Positions 1-5,428 of a DNA stretch of 14,218 bases are shown here, one piece after another. A program made the position numbers and the translations under genes. Under the pieces are notes generated by a model. It was not told the DNA's origin and ran no database searches. It saw nothing but the letters and a program-made list of their open reading frames with translations. Source of the stretch: Clostridia bacterium (GTDB lineage: Bacteria > Bacillota > Clostridia > Christensenellales > Borkfalkiaceae). Positions within the stretch are counted from its first letter, which is position 1. Each line of letters begins with the position of its first letter. The stretch spans positions 1-14,218 of the forward strand of contig CAAFZH010000093.1 of assembly GCA_900767495.1 (NCBI GenBank), in the 5' to 3' direction.

Positions 1-381
1 ATAAAAGAGATTTTTTTGGATAATGAAACCGTTACAATAGTTTATAATTTTACAGAAAATCCAATTTCCGAACGAATAACAAATGATACCACTAACTCTA
101 TAATTAAGCGATCGGAACAGGTCGCTTTAAATAAAAAAGTGTGTTCGAATATTCTCCCCTCGCTTCCGCCAAATTCCGAAAATCATAGATTTTATCTATG
201 GTTTTCTTTTTTATTGCAACAAATTTCTCCCTATCGTTTCCGCGCTTTCTGTCTTGCTCGTATAATCAATATGCGAATAAATATTTGCCGTCGTACTCAT
301 ATCGGAATGTCCAAGCCAGTCTTGTATCATCTTCATAGGGACTTTATTCGCAAGCAGTATCGAAGCGCACGAATGCCTTAA
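1..381 (+). CDS. Probable serine recombinase, C-terminal end only (cut by window edge)
   Basis: The frame is already open at base 1, so the gene's start lies outside the window. Its first residues read IKEIFLDNETVTIVYNFTEN, which resembles the last beta strands of clostridial large serine recombinases, where a short vDxxxxIxYNF-like pattern sits close to the C-terminus. From about residue 60 the translation stops looking like protein. It runs through a hairpin at 181-203 and then antisense to an integrase fragment until a stop at 379-381. The natural gene therefore probably ended near base 150-180 and its stop has been lost or shifted. It converges with the integrase remnant at 211-447. Family assignment rests on recall of a short C-terminal pattern; an unrelated frame is possible. 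Confidence 0.35.
   Translation: MKEIFLDNETVTIVYNFTENPISERITNDTTNSIIKRSEQVALNKKVCSNILPSLPPNSENHRFYLWFSFLLQQISPYRFRAFCLARIINMRINICRRTHIGMSKPVLYHLHRDFIRKQYRSARMP
181..212 (+). terminator. Hairpin with T-rich tail between converging recombinase remnants
   Basis: Two 10-base arms (aatcatagat and atctatggtt, one G-U pair) flank a 3-base loop at 181-203 and are followed on the plus strand by a T-rich run. This fits a rho-independent terminator for the plus-strand gene ending just upstream. It lies immediately beyond the stop of the minus-strand integrase remnant. Confidence 0.45.
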
Positions 382-447
382 ATCGTGAAATCGTATTTTC
401 TTCAGACCGTATTTCTTGATAATTAACGGAAAGTGGCACGTAAGGTA
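211..447 (-). pseudogene. Tyrosine recombinase/integrase, C-terminal catalytic fragment
   Basis: Reading the minus strand, the frame is open from 447 to a TAA at 211-213 (78 residues). It contains RFHDLRHS, then WLGHSDMSTT and NIYSHID. These are the conserved box of phage-type integrases: the HxxR of HDLRH, the His of LGH and the catalytic Tyr of IYSH. The N-terminal DNA-binding domain and the first half of the catalytic domain, including the first catalytic Arg, are absent. An in-frame stop sits at 448-450 and there is no start codon or ribosome site. The fragment cannot be active. Its broken end coincides within a few bases with the broken end of the plus-strand AraC fragment at 444, so one rearrangement probably truncated both. 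It was probably the integrase of an ICE or prophage once located here. Confidence 0.85.
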
Positions 448-647
448 TTACAAACAAACGAATCGAACTTGCAAAACAACTGTTGTCGGAACGAAAAAAC
501 AGCAAGTATTCTATTAAAGAAATTTCCGAATCGTGCGGATTTTTCGACCAACTGTATTTTTCTCGTATTTTCAAGAAAGAAACGGGAGTCGCGCCGAAAG
601 ATTATAAAATAAGCGCGCTTAACAATAATAAAATTTTCGATAAATAA
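444..647 (+). pseudogene. AraC-family regulator, C-terminal HTH fragment
   Basis: After an in-frame stop at 441-443, the plus strand reads 67 codons to a TAA at 645-647. It matches the second half of an AraC/XylS DNA-binding domain: RIELAKQLLSE, then SIKEISESCGF, then QLYFSRIFKKETGVAPKDYK. The second helix-turn-helix and the classic YFSRxFKKxxGxxPxxYR signature are both present. The sensor domain and the first helix-turn-helix are missing, and there is no start codon. AraC regulators often control sugar-utilisation genes, but nothing shows that this one ever controlled the glycan operon further right. It is fused head-to-head to the truncated integrase. Confidence 0.85.
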
Positions 648-994
648 AAGACGTCGCTCCCAAACGAGAACGACGCCTGCAGACTCTCTGCCTGTTTCGG
701 CTCGGCTTGCTTCACCTCACCCGCGCCGTCGCCGAGAATGAATTTCATCGCCTCCACGTAGGTTTTATCCATAAATTTCTGCGCGAACGACACGGCGTTG
801 CCGCCCTTTTGCTCGTATTGGTGATACCAAAGATTGCCGCGAATGGTTACTCTTTCGCTGCCTTCGCCCCATTCGTATTCAGAGCCGCTGCGCTTTAACC
901 TTTCGCCCTGCCGCTCCAACATTTCCGCGATGCCCGCATTCCTTGCCGCTTCTTTTTCCTGCGGCGTGAAATATACAAACTCTGACATTTTCAC
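602..994 (-). pseudogene. Truncated ICE protein resembling DUF3991/toprim N-terminus
   Basis: The first roughly 95 residues (YFTPQEKEAARNAGIAEMLE, then a segment with GSEYEWG, VTIRGNLWYH, GGNAVSF and YVEAMKFILG) resemble the CHC2-primase-like N-terminal region of DUF3991/toprim proteins encoded by clostridial ICEs. Those proteins are several hundred residues long. This frame ends at 130, and its last 35 residues cross a terminator hairpin and antisense AraC sequence, so only the 5' end of the gene survives. GGAGG at 996-1000 serves either GTG at 994 or ATG at 988; the GTG has the better spacing. In intact elements the protein is thought to act in DNA transfer or replication. Loss of the toprim part makes function unlikely. 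The family name rests on pattern recall. Confidence 0.55.
645..677 (-). terminator. Rho-independent terminator (minus strand)
   Basis: On the minus strand, arm ggcgtcgttctc pairs with gagcgacgtc (one G-U pair and a small bulge) around a short loop, followed by TTTTATTT. It lies at the end of the truncated 602-994 reading frame, which reads through it. The stop codon also lies beyond it, so the native 3' end of that gene is lost. Confidence 0.6.
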
Positions 995-1017
995 CTATCC
1001 CTCCGTTCCTGATATTT

Positions 1018-1045
1018 TTTATAATTATAATTTGTTTTTCGTCAA
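1018..1045 (-). promoter_or_regulatory. Promoter for the truncated DUF3991-like gene
   Basis: On the minus strand TTGACG (1040-1045) is followed by a 16-base spacer and TATAAA (1018-1023), about 25 bases upstream of the GTG start. It is divergent from the promoter of the AAA ATPase. Confidence 0.45.
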
Positions 1046-1064
1046 AATTTCCATACCAAAGCAC

Positions 1065-1093
1065 TTGCATTTTTTTATTTTTTCGGCTATAAT
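1065..1093 (+). promoter_or_regulatory. Promoter of the AAA ATPase gene
   Basis: TTGCAT (1065-1070), a spacer of exactly 17 bases, and TATAAT (1088-1093) stand about 39 bases upstream of the ATG at 1132. AGGAG at 1120-1124 is the ribosome site. The -10 box overlaps the left arm of a 37-bp palindrome. Confidence 0.7.
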
Positions 1094-1118
1094 AATATTG
1101 AATATTAAATTAGCCGAA
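1082..1118. promoter_or_regulatory. 37-bp imperfect palindrome over the -10 box (putative operator)
   Basis: Outer arms TTCGGCTA (1082-1089) and TAGCCGAA (1111-1118) and inner arms TAATATT and AATATTA are symmetric about a central G at 1100; 15 of 18 position pairs match. The site overlaps the -10 hexamer, covers the likely transcription start and ends two bases before the Shine-Dalgarno. That placement fits a repressor operator or an mRNA hairpin. Confidence 0.5.
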
Positions 1119-1131
1119 TAGGAGTGTTAAA

Positions 1132-2355
1132 ATGTATATTCAACGACACGCAGAAAAAACAGCAAGCAAACTTGCTGAAATGTTCGGAGCAATACTGATT
1201 GCCGGTCCGAGACAAGTAGGCAAAACAACTATGCTCGAAAAACTTACCGACGGTATCACTTACGTTTCGCTCGACGATCCGATTATTAAAGCAAGCGCGG
1301 AAGAAGAAAGCGGGACTTTTTTTAAGGACAATCCCCCGCCCGTTTTCGTGGACGAAATTCAGAAAGCCCCCGCGCTTTTTAATCAGATAAAATTACTGCT
1401 CGACCGCTCGCATAAAAAAGGACAATTTTTTATGTGCGGTTCTCAACAATTCAAGATGATGAAAGGCGTAAGCGAGTCGCTTGCCGGCCGAATCGGACTT
1501 TGCACCTTGCTCGGCTTTTCTCTGCGCGAAGCACACGCCGTTGAGTGTTCGTTGCCGTTTATTCCTACCGAAGAATATTTTTCGGCAAGGAAGCAAAACC
1601 TTGCCGATATAACCTACGACGAAGTCTGGAATACCGTTCAACGAGGCTTAATGCCCGAACTTTTTATAAACCCGAATTATAGTTGGCAATTATACTATTC
1701 CGCTTACGTCAGAACGTATATTGAACGCGACGTTCGGGAACTCTCCGAAATCGGCGATACAGTCAAATTTACGAATTTTATGATCGCGGCGGCAGCTTCC
1801 ACAGGGCAACTCGTAAACGTTGCATCGCTTGCCCGCGACGTCGGCATAAGCGCGCCGACTGCCGAACGCTGGCTTTCCATATTAGTCGCGTCGAATATCG
1901 TTTACTTATTGCAACCTTATTCGAACAACGTTATGAAACGAGCGATTAAAACGCCGAAACTATATTTTCTCGATACGGGGTTTGCCGCGTATCTTACCAG
2001 ATGGAATTCTCCCGAAGTTCTTAAAACGGGTGCGATGGCAGGGGCGTTCTTTGAGAGTTTCGTTATTTCCGAAATTATAAAGAGTTACTATAACGCAGGC
2101 ATTTCCGATCCTCCTATCTATTTTTACCGCGACAAGGATATGAACGAAATTGACTTACTGATTGAAAACAACGGCACTTTATATCCTATCGAAATCAAAA
2201 AACACGCCGATCCGCAAAAATCCGATGCAAAAGCGTTCAAACTAATAGATTCGATTCCCAACGTTAAAAAAGGGCAAGGCGGCATCGTTTGTTTGTACGA
2301 TAATCTCGTTACCTTGACCGAAGGCGTAAAAGTTATCCCGATTAAATACCTCTGA
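1132..2355 (+). CDS. ATP-binding protein, AAA_14 ATPase with C-terminal DUF4143
   Basis: This 407-residue protein belongs to the widespread AAA_14 plus DUF4143 family, whose members are cytoplasmic and whose cellular role is unsettled. Walker A is GPRQVGKTT at residues 25-33. Walker B is VFVDEI at 71-76, with D74 and E75. A sensor-like FMCGSQ stands at about 100-105. A winged-helix-like segment follows at about 225-260 (VASLARDVGISAPTAERWLS). The C-terminal domain carries NEIDLLIE and YPIEIKKH at about 330-355, the spacing of a PD-(D/E)xK-like nuclease fold. Length is normal, and AGGAG sits 7 bases before the ATG. It is a single-gene unit with its own promoter, palindromic operator-like site and strong terminator, lying among ICE remnants. 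It may be autonomous cargo. Nothing in the sequence identifies its partner or substrate. Confidence 0.9.
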   Translation: MYIQRHAEKTASKLAEMFGAILIAGPRQVGKTTMLEKLTDGITYVSLDDPIIKASAEEESGTFFKDNPPPVFVDEIQKAPALFNQIKLLLDRSHKKGQFFMCGSQQFKMMKGVSESLAGRIGLCTLLGFSLREAHAVECSLPFIPTEEYFSARKQNLADITYDEVWNTVQRGLMPELFINPNYSWQLYYSAYVRTYIERDVRELSEIGDTVKFTNFMIAAAASTGQLVNVASLARDVGISAPTAERWLSILVASNIVYLLQPYSNNVMKRAIKTPKLYFLDTGFAAYLTRWNSPEVLKTGAMAGAFFESFVISEIIKSYYNAGISDPPIYFYRDKDMNEIDLLIENNGTLYPIEIKKHADPQKSDAKAFKLIDSIPNVKKGQGGIVCLYDNLVTLTEGVKVIPIKYL

Positions 2356-2362
2356 CTTTTTT

Positions 2363-2397
2363 GCCGATGCGATTATTCTTATCGCATCGGCTTTTAT
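2363..2397 (+). terminator. Terminator of the AAA ATPase gene
   Basis: Perfect 11-base arms gccgatgcgat (2363-2373) and atcgcatcggc (2381-2391), a 7-base loop and a following TTTT run stand 8 bases after the stop codon. A T-run on the opposite side (2357-2362 on plus, read as A on minus) gives no minus-strand tail, so it acts on the plus strand. Confidence 0.85.
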
Positions 2398-2465
2398 TCT
2401 AATTTCAGCCCCTGCGCCTGCTTTTTCTCCGCTATCCTGCGGCGGAGTTTTTTATCCGTTCTCAT
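2394..2465 (-). CDS. Possible 23-residue basic microprotein or gene remnant
   Basis: An ATG at 2463-2465 opens a short minus-strand frame, MRTDKKLRRRIAEKKQAQ followed by GLKLE, ending with TAA at 2394-2396. It overlaps the last codons of the 2452-2808 gene by 14 bases, as translationally coupled genes do. It is strongly basic and helical in character and reads like one end of a longer ICE protein. There is no clear Shine-Dalgarno. Its end overlaps the terminator of the converging ATPase gene. It may be the leftover of a longer gene cut by insertion of the ATPase unit, or chance. Confidence 0.25.
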   Translation of the reverse strand: MRTDKKLRRRIAEKKQAQGLKLE

Positions 2466-2808
2466 TATTTTCGCGCTGAATCCCGCTTCCGCCGCTTTCT
2501 ACTTTAACAGTTTCCGTTTCACTCTGCACAAAATTTTCTACTATCTGCCGCGCGTTCGGTATAAACGCCGAGTATCTCGGATAGTCATACCCTTGCGTAT
2601 CTACGAGAATTCCGTCGTCGCCCGTTTTCGAAAGAAGCAACACGCAGGCGTCTTGCCCCGTTCGCCCTTTCAGATATTCTCTGTCTTTCAACGGCTCTTT
2701 CAGCACACTCCTGTATTCCGCATCCGAAAGCGTTATCACGTCCGACACCTCGTATGCGCGAGGCTTAATTTCCGATTCTTTGCACCGTGAAACGGCATTG
2801 ATTTTCAT
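2452..2808 (-). CDS. Small conserved ICE-type hypothetical protein (DUF6329-like?)
   Basis: This 118-residue soluble protein begins MKINAVSRCKESEIKPRAYE and contains LSDAEYRSVLKEPLKDREYL, ACVLLLSKTGDDGILVDTQG and YDYPRYSAFIPNARQ. I recognise the pattern as a small hypothetical protein common in clostridial integrative elements, possibly DUF6329, but cannot name a function. There are no membrane segments or signal peptide. GGAG stands 8 bases before the ATG and supports the start. The last 20 residues are polar and low in structure. It lies downstream of a leader with a terminator-like hairpin and a sequence complementary to its ribosome site, and of a promoter carrying three copies of TTTAACCTA, so it may be tightly controlled. 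Confidence 0.55.
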   Translation of the reverse strand: MKINAVSRCKESEIKPRAYEVSDVITLSDAEYRSVLKEPLKDREYLKGRTGQDACVLLLSKTGDDGILVDTQGYDYPRYSAFIPNARQIVENFVQSETETVKVESGGSGIQRENNENG

Positions 2809-2903
2809 ACCCGTCTCTCCTTAGTTTTTGCATAGAAAAAACGCCGCGTTTACACACGACGTTTTGCTGTTTGTTTATAGAATTTTACAAGACGGGTTTT
2901 CAT
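2809..2903 (-). promoter_or_regulatory. Leader region: candidate attenuator with a 17-residue leader ORF
   Basis: The minus-strand leader contains an ATG at 2901-2903 opening MKTRLVKFYKQTAKRRV, with its TAA (2850-2852) in the loop of a terminator-like hairpin. ACCCGTCT near the start of this ORF is exactly complementary to AGACGGGT at 2809-2816, between the downstream gene's Shine-Dalgarno and ATG. A ribosome on the leader ORF would cover the first hairpin arm and the complementary segment. This resembles leader-peptide attenuation. The leader ORF lacks a good Shine-Dalgarno, which weakens the case. Confidence 0.35.
2836..2865 (-). terminator. Terminator-like hairpin in the leader
   Basis: On the minus strand AAAACGTCGTGT pairs with ACGCGGCGTTTT across a 4-base loop, using two G-U pairs that would be mismatches on the plus strand. 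A T-run follows. The orientation bias indicates a minus-strand terminator or attenuator. It may instead terminate transcription coming from the Fic gene. Confidence 0.55.
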
Positions 2904-2942
2904 TTTCGCTTTGATATAATACGTTTTTCCCTCATTATCTGC

Positions 2943-2988
2943 GTTTAACCTATTTTAACCTATTTGTCAATATAAATTGTAGGTTAAA
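2943..2988 (-). promoter_or_regulatory. Promoter-like region with three TTTAACCTA operator repeats
   Basis: TTTAACCTA occurs at 2944-2952 and 2954-2962, exactly 10 bases apart, and in inverted form (TAGGTTAAA) at 2980-2988. On the minus strand a perfect TTGACA (2965-2970) lies between the direct pair and the inverted copy. The direct copies occupy the spacer and -10 region. No good -10 is seen (TTAAAC at 16 bases). One-turn phasing suggests cooperative binding of a regulator. Confidence 0.45.
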
Positions 2989-3029
2989 TTGCGAAAAGCA
3001 AAGAAAAAGAAACATACTCTAAGTCGAAA

Positions 3030-3935
3030 TTATTGTTTTTCGAAATAATCAAGCAACGCTTTGTAATGATCTTGTCCGTCCAGGCAAGTGTCCGTCAAGT
3101 AGCCTTTTTCCGACTTCCATTCCTTTAAACCGCGATAATAAAATGCTTTCTTGCTGTCCTCGATAATAAACGGCACGATATTAAACCGCAAGCATTCTTT
3201 GAAACAAATCAACCTTCCCACTCTGCCGTTTCCGTCCTGAAACGGATGAATTTTTTCAAAATTGTAGTGAAATTCTATGATATCGTTTATCGTAACCTCT
3301 TTTTTATTGTATTCGGCAAGCAATTTTTTTATCGTCGCAGCAACTTTCGAAGGCGGCGTTGTTTCGTTTCCGCCCACTACGTTTGCTCTTTGTTTATACT
3401 CGCCAACGTTAAACCACGGCAGGTAAGAATCTTTCGTACCCGTTTTCAATATTTTGTGCAACCTTTTAATGATTTCTTCTGTTAACGGTTCTTCGGCGCA
3501 GTCGATCACGTAGTCGATTGCGCGGAAATGGTTTGCCGCTTCGATAATATCATCCACGGGTAATCCCTCTTCCGCGCCGATCGTATTCGTTTCGAAAATA
3601 AGTCGAGTCTGATCCTCAGAAAGTTTACTGCCCTCGATGCGGTTTGAATTATACGTCAGTCGTACTTGCGTTTCGTGATACAAGCCGCCGCTGATTTTTG
3701 CGTTTTTTTCTTCCCGCAAAATCTGCAACACTTTATTGTCGCTAACCTCCTCGAACAAGTCTTCTCTTTTACAGCCGAAAAATTCGCATAAACGTAAAAT
3801 TACGTTATTTGCGATTTTTTCGCCTTTCGATATTTTCGCTATCGTTCGTGAAGATATGCCGATTTTTTCTGTCAACTCGGATTTTTTTAAGCCGTTTTGT
3901 TTAAGCAAGCGCGTTAATCCGTCATACGATATCAT
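3030..3935 (-). CDS. HTH-domain Fic family protein (putative AMP transferase)
   Basis: This 301-residue protein joins an N-terminal XRE/Cro-type helix-turn-helix (about residues 1-62: LTEKIGISSRTIAKISKGEK) to a Fic domain (about 85-270). The Fic active motif HPFQDGNGRVGR at 230-241 is intact: catalytic H230, acidic D234 and the GNGR anion-binding segment. SNRIEG at 97-102 matches the inhibitory (S/T)xxxE(G/N) motif placed before the Fic core, as in class II Fic proteins that auto-inhibit. Such enzymes transfer AMP from ATP to target proteins in the cytoplasm. The start is fixed by AAAGGAG at 3944-3950. The gene is monocistronic. Its promoter core is flanked by CTTTACTT and its inverse, so autorepression through the HTH is plausible. 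The target is unknown. There is no separate antitoxin gene beside it. Confidence 0.92.
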   Translation of the reverse strand: MISYDGLTRLLKQNGLKKSELTEKIGISSRTIAKISKGEKIANNVILRLCEFFGCKREDLFEEVSDNKVLQILREEKNAKISGGLYHETQVRLTYNSNRIEGSKLSEDQTRLIFETNTIGAEEGLPVDDIIEAANHFRAIDYVIDCAEEPLTEEIIKRLHKILKTGTKDSYLPWFNVGEYKQRANVVGGNETTPPSKVAATIKKLLAEYNKKEVTINDIIEFHYNFEKIHPFQDGNGRVGRLICFKECLRFNIVPFIIEDSKKAFYYRGLKEWKSEKGYLTDTCLDGQDHYKALLDYFEKQ

Positions 3936-3958
3936 AGTTAAGTCTCCTTTACCTTTAC

Positions 3959-3996
3959 CTTTACTTATTATAGTATATTATCTGCAAAAAGTAAAG
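3959..3996 (-). promoter_or_regulatory. Fic gene promoter flanked by an 8-bp inverted repeat
   Basis: On the minus strand TTTACT (3990-3995), a 17-base spacer and TATAAT (3967-3972) form a good promoter. CTTTACTT and its exact inverse AAGTAAAG bracket it at 3959-3966 and 3989-3996. A further AGTAAAG stands upstream at 4022-4028, and further GTAAAG-type copies run at 3944-3964 down to the ribosome site. Confidence 0.65.
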
Positions 3997-4041
3997 ATTT
4001 TACGCCAGATTAAAGAAAAACAGTAAAGATTTTTTATTGCC

Positions 4042-4293
4042 TTACCCGTATTCCTGCCTTACGCTTTCGAGAATTGCCGAGATCTCGTCAACCGAAAACG
4101 CCGTATAAAACGCGCCGTTTATCTTCTCTGCGAGTTCTTCGTCCGTCTCCGCTAAAAAACATTCCGTTAGGTTTTTCGCAACGTCGTCGCCGATGCCAGG
4201 CAAAAATAATACTACCCCCGGTCTAACGCAATCACCTGTGGCTAGCCGAGCGCAACGCAGCATCACGAAATAAATAACCTTTCTAATTGGCAT
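4042..4293 (-). pseudogene. Unassigned gene remnant, minus strand
   Basis: The frame encodes up to 83 residues ending NLTECFLAETDEELAEKING, then AFYTAFSVDEISAILESVRQ and EYG. The C-terminal 50 residues have the composition of a real acidic helical protein, but I do not recognise the family. The ATG at 4291-4293 lies in the T-run of the terminator that ends the vapD transcript, so it is unlikely to be the true start, and no ribosome site is seen. The N-terminal part (LRCARLATGDCVRPG) looks like readthrough of non-coding sequence. It holds one copy of a 20-base repeat (4193-4212) shared with the fragment at 5087-5488. The best reading is the 3' end of an element gene cut by insertion of the vapD module. 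Confidence 0.4.
4193..4212 (-). repeat. 20-base dispersed repeat, copy A
   Basis: The minus strand reads GTATTATTTTTGCCTGGCAT. Copy B at 5409-5428 matches 18 of 20 bases. Both copies are in the same reading phase (VLFLxGI) within gene remnants. Confidence 0.5.
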
Positions 4294-4328
4294 AAAAAAA
4301 TCGGCTGACCTTTATTAGTCAACCGATT
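4292..4328 (-). terminator. Terminator of the vapD unit
   Basis: On the minus strand AATCGGTTGAC pairs with GTCAGCCGATT (11 pairs, one G-U) across an 8-base loop and is followed by TTTTT. It lies 20 bases beyond the vapD stop codon. Confidence 0.85.
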
Positions 4329-4347
4329 TAAAGTCATTATTTTGTTA

Positions 4348-4731
4348 TTACATTGTAAGTGTCGGCGAATCGTATTCTTCAAGATTATCTAAATCTTTCG
4401 CATCGTTCTCCTGACTAAGTTTCTCGTCCATTTCTGCAATTTCCTTAACAAGCATCGTTAAATCATGCTGCCTGCCGATATCCGTAACGTCTATCTTATT
4501 TATGCATTTGGAAAGCCACGAATACTCCGATACGATCGCTATCACGAGATCGTTTATCGCATCACTATCGATTTTTTATTTGGATATATATCCAGATCCC
4601 TGACGATTCTCAAACCCGTGCATTTTCAATGCCGCGCCCAAGATCTTGTATCCTTTCGGATACAAATTCATTTCTTTAATTTTATTCGTATCAAGATCGA
4701 AATTGATTGCCTTGTTTCTTTTACGTTCCAT
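4348..4731 (-). pseudogene. vapD: VapD (Cas2-like endoribonuclease) broken by an in-frame stop
   Basis: From ATG at 4729-4731 the frame reads AINFDLDTNKIKEMNLYPKG, then LKMHGFENRQGSGYISK, a TAA at 4576-4578, and continues in the same frame with KIDSDAINDLVIAIVSEYSW, CINKIDVTDIGRQHDLTMLV and an acidic tail to 4348. This is the VapD family: FDLDT at the start of a Cas2-like ferredoxin fold, then HGFxxxQGSxY. VapD proteins are ribonucleases of toxin-like systems. Codon 52 would be expected to be charged (SKEK-like), so GAA to TAA is the likely change. Translation would stop after 51 residues, before the second half of the fold. An internal ATG at 4543-4545 could restart but lacks a ribosome site. 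The upstream partner gene ends 5 bases before the ATG, so the two form one operon. A sequencing error or recoding are alternatives. Confidence 0.85.
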
Positions 4732-4736
4732 CTACC

Positions 4737-5072
4737 TTACCTTGCATAAACAGCTCTTTTTTGCTTCATTCGCGATAAAACGTCTATATCTTGAAAAGGC
4801 AAGTCTTCGTCGTCATCATTATCATACCATATCCATTTTGTACAATAGTCTGCAAACCATTTTTGTCTCTTCAAATAAAATGTCGCAAGGTTAATTCTCG
4901 TAAAATAATCTTTATGCGGATCTCCTGCGTACATAACGGATCCATCTGACTGTATCTCCTTTATACACTCACCGGCAAACCGTTTATCGATTACCCGCCA
5001 CATATCTTCTAACCTGTATTTCCCGTCTTGCCTTACCCGTTCTTCATCGAGTTGTATCAGCATTTTCATCAT
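4737..5072 (-). CDS. Conserved VapD-linked protein, possible antitoxin
   Basis: The 111-residue product starts MMKMLIQLDEERVRQDGKY and contains DMWRVIDKRF, then DYFTRINLATFYLKRQKWFA and CTKWIWYDNDDDEDLPFQDI. I recall similar small hypothetical proteins encoded directly before vapD in gut Clostridia. It has no signal peptide or membrane segment. An acidic stretch (NDDDED) near the C-terminus and many aromatic residues would suit binding to a basic RNA-binding partner; this is inference. The start is set by AAGGAGG at 5081-5087, 8 bases before ATG at 5072; an upstream in-frame TTG at 5090 precedes that site and is unlikely. The promoter is a perfect consensus. The gene is intact although its partner is broken, as expected if loss of a toxin is tolerated. 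Confidence 0.7.
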   Translation of the reverse strand: MMKMLIQLDEERVRQDGKYRLEDMWRVIDKRFAGECIKEIQSDGSVMYAGDPHKDYFTRINLATFYLKRQKWFADYCTKWIWYDNDDDEDLPFQDIDVLSRMKQKRAVYAR

Positions 5073-5098
5073 AAGGACTTCCTCCTTCAACTGCTTTT

Positions 5099-5127
5099 AT
5101 TATACCGCATCTTACGGCGTTTGTCAA
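5099..5127 (-). promoter_or_regulatory. Perfect consensus promoter of the VapD operon
   Basis: On the minus strand TTGACA (5122-5127), exactly 17 bases, and TATAAT (5099-5104) match the sigma-70/sigma-A consensus at all 12 positions, 27 bases upstream of the ATG. It lies inside the 3' end of the conjugation-gene fragment, marking where the vapD module joins that gene. No flanking operator repeat is obvious. Confidence 0.85.
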
Positions 5128-5408
5128 GCGCAACTGCCTTGAGATCTCTCGGCAAACTTTTATTCTGCCTTTTTAAGTTAAAATACTGCTCGCCGTCGAA
5201 GTCGGGAATATTCTCGCCCGTAAGCGACGCGTCGAAATACAAGGCTATAAGGCGTTTAATCTCGTCTTTGCCCATCCTATGCACGTCGAACCCTTGCTCG
5301 GATAGAACCTTTCGCACCGTGTTGGCATAGGCGAATACCTGCGGCGATTTCATATTCCTGCAACGCACCGCAAACAAGAATTTCCGCGCCGTAGTGAGTT
5401 CCGTTTGT

Positions 5409-5428
5409 ATGCCAGACAAGAATAATAC
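5409..5428 (-). repeat. 20-base dispersed repeat, copy B
   Basis: The minus strand reads GTATTATTCTTGTCTGGCAT, differing from copy A at two pyrimidine positions. The copies are 1216 bases apart in the same orientation and bracket the vapD operon. Confidence 0.5.

Noticed and set aside
344..574. 76-codon minus-strand frame over the AraC remnant
   Set aside because: It lies in a different frame from the integrase motifs and antisense to the clear AraC signature.
5072..5090. TTG start at 5090 for the VapD partner
   Set aside because: The TTG precedes the AAGGAGG ribosome site; ATG at 5072 has ideal spacing.
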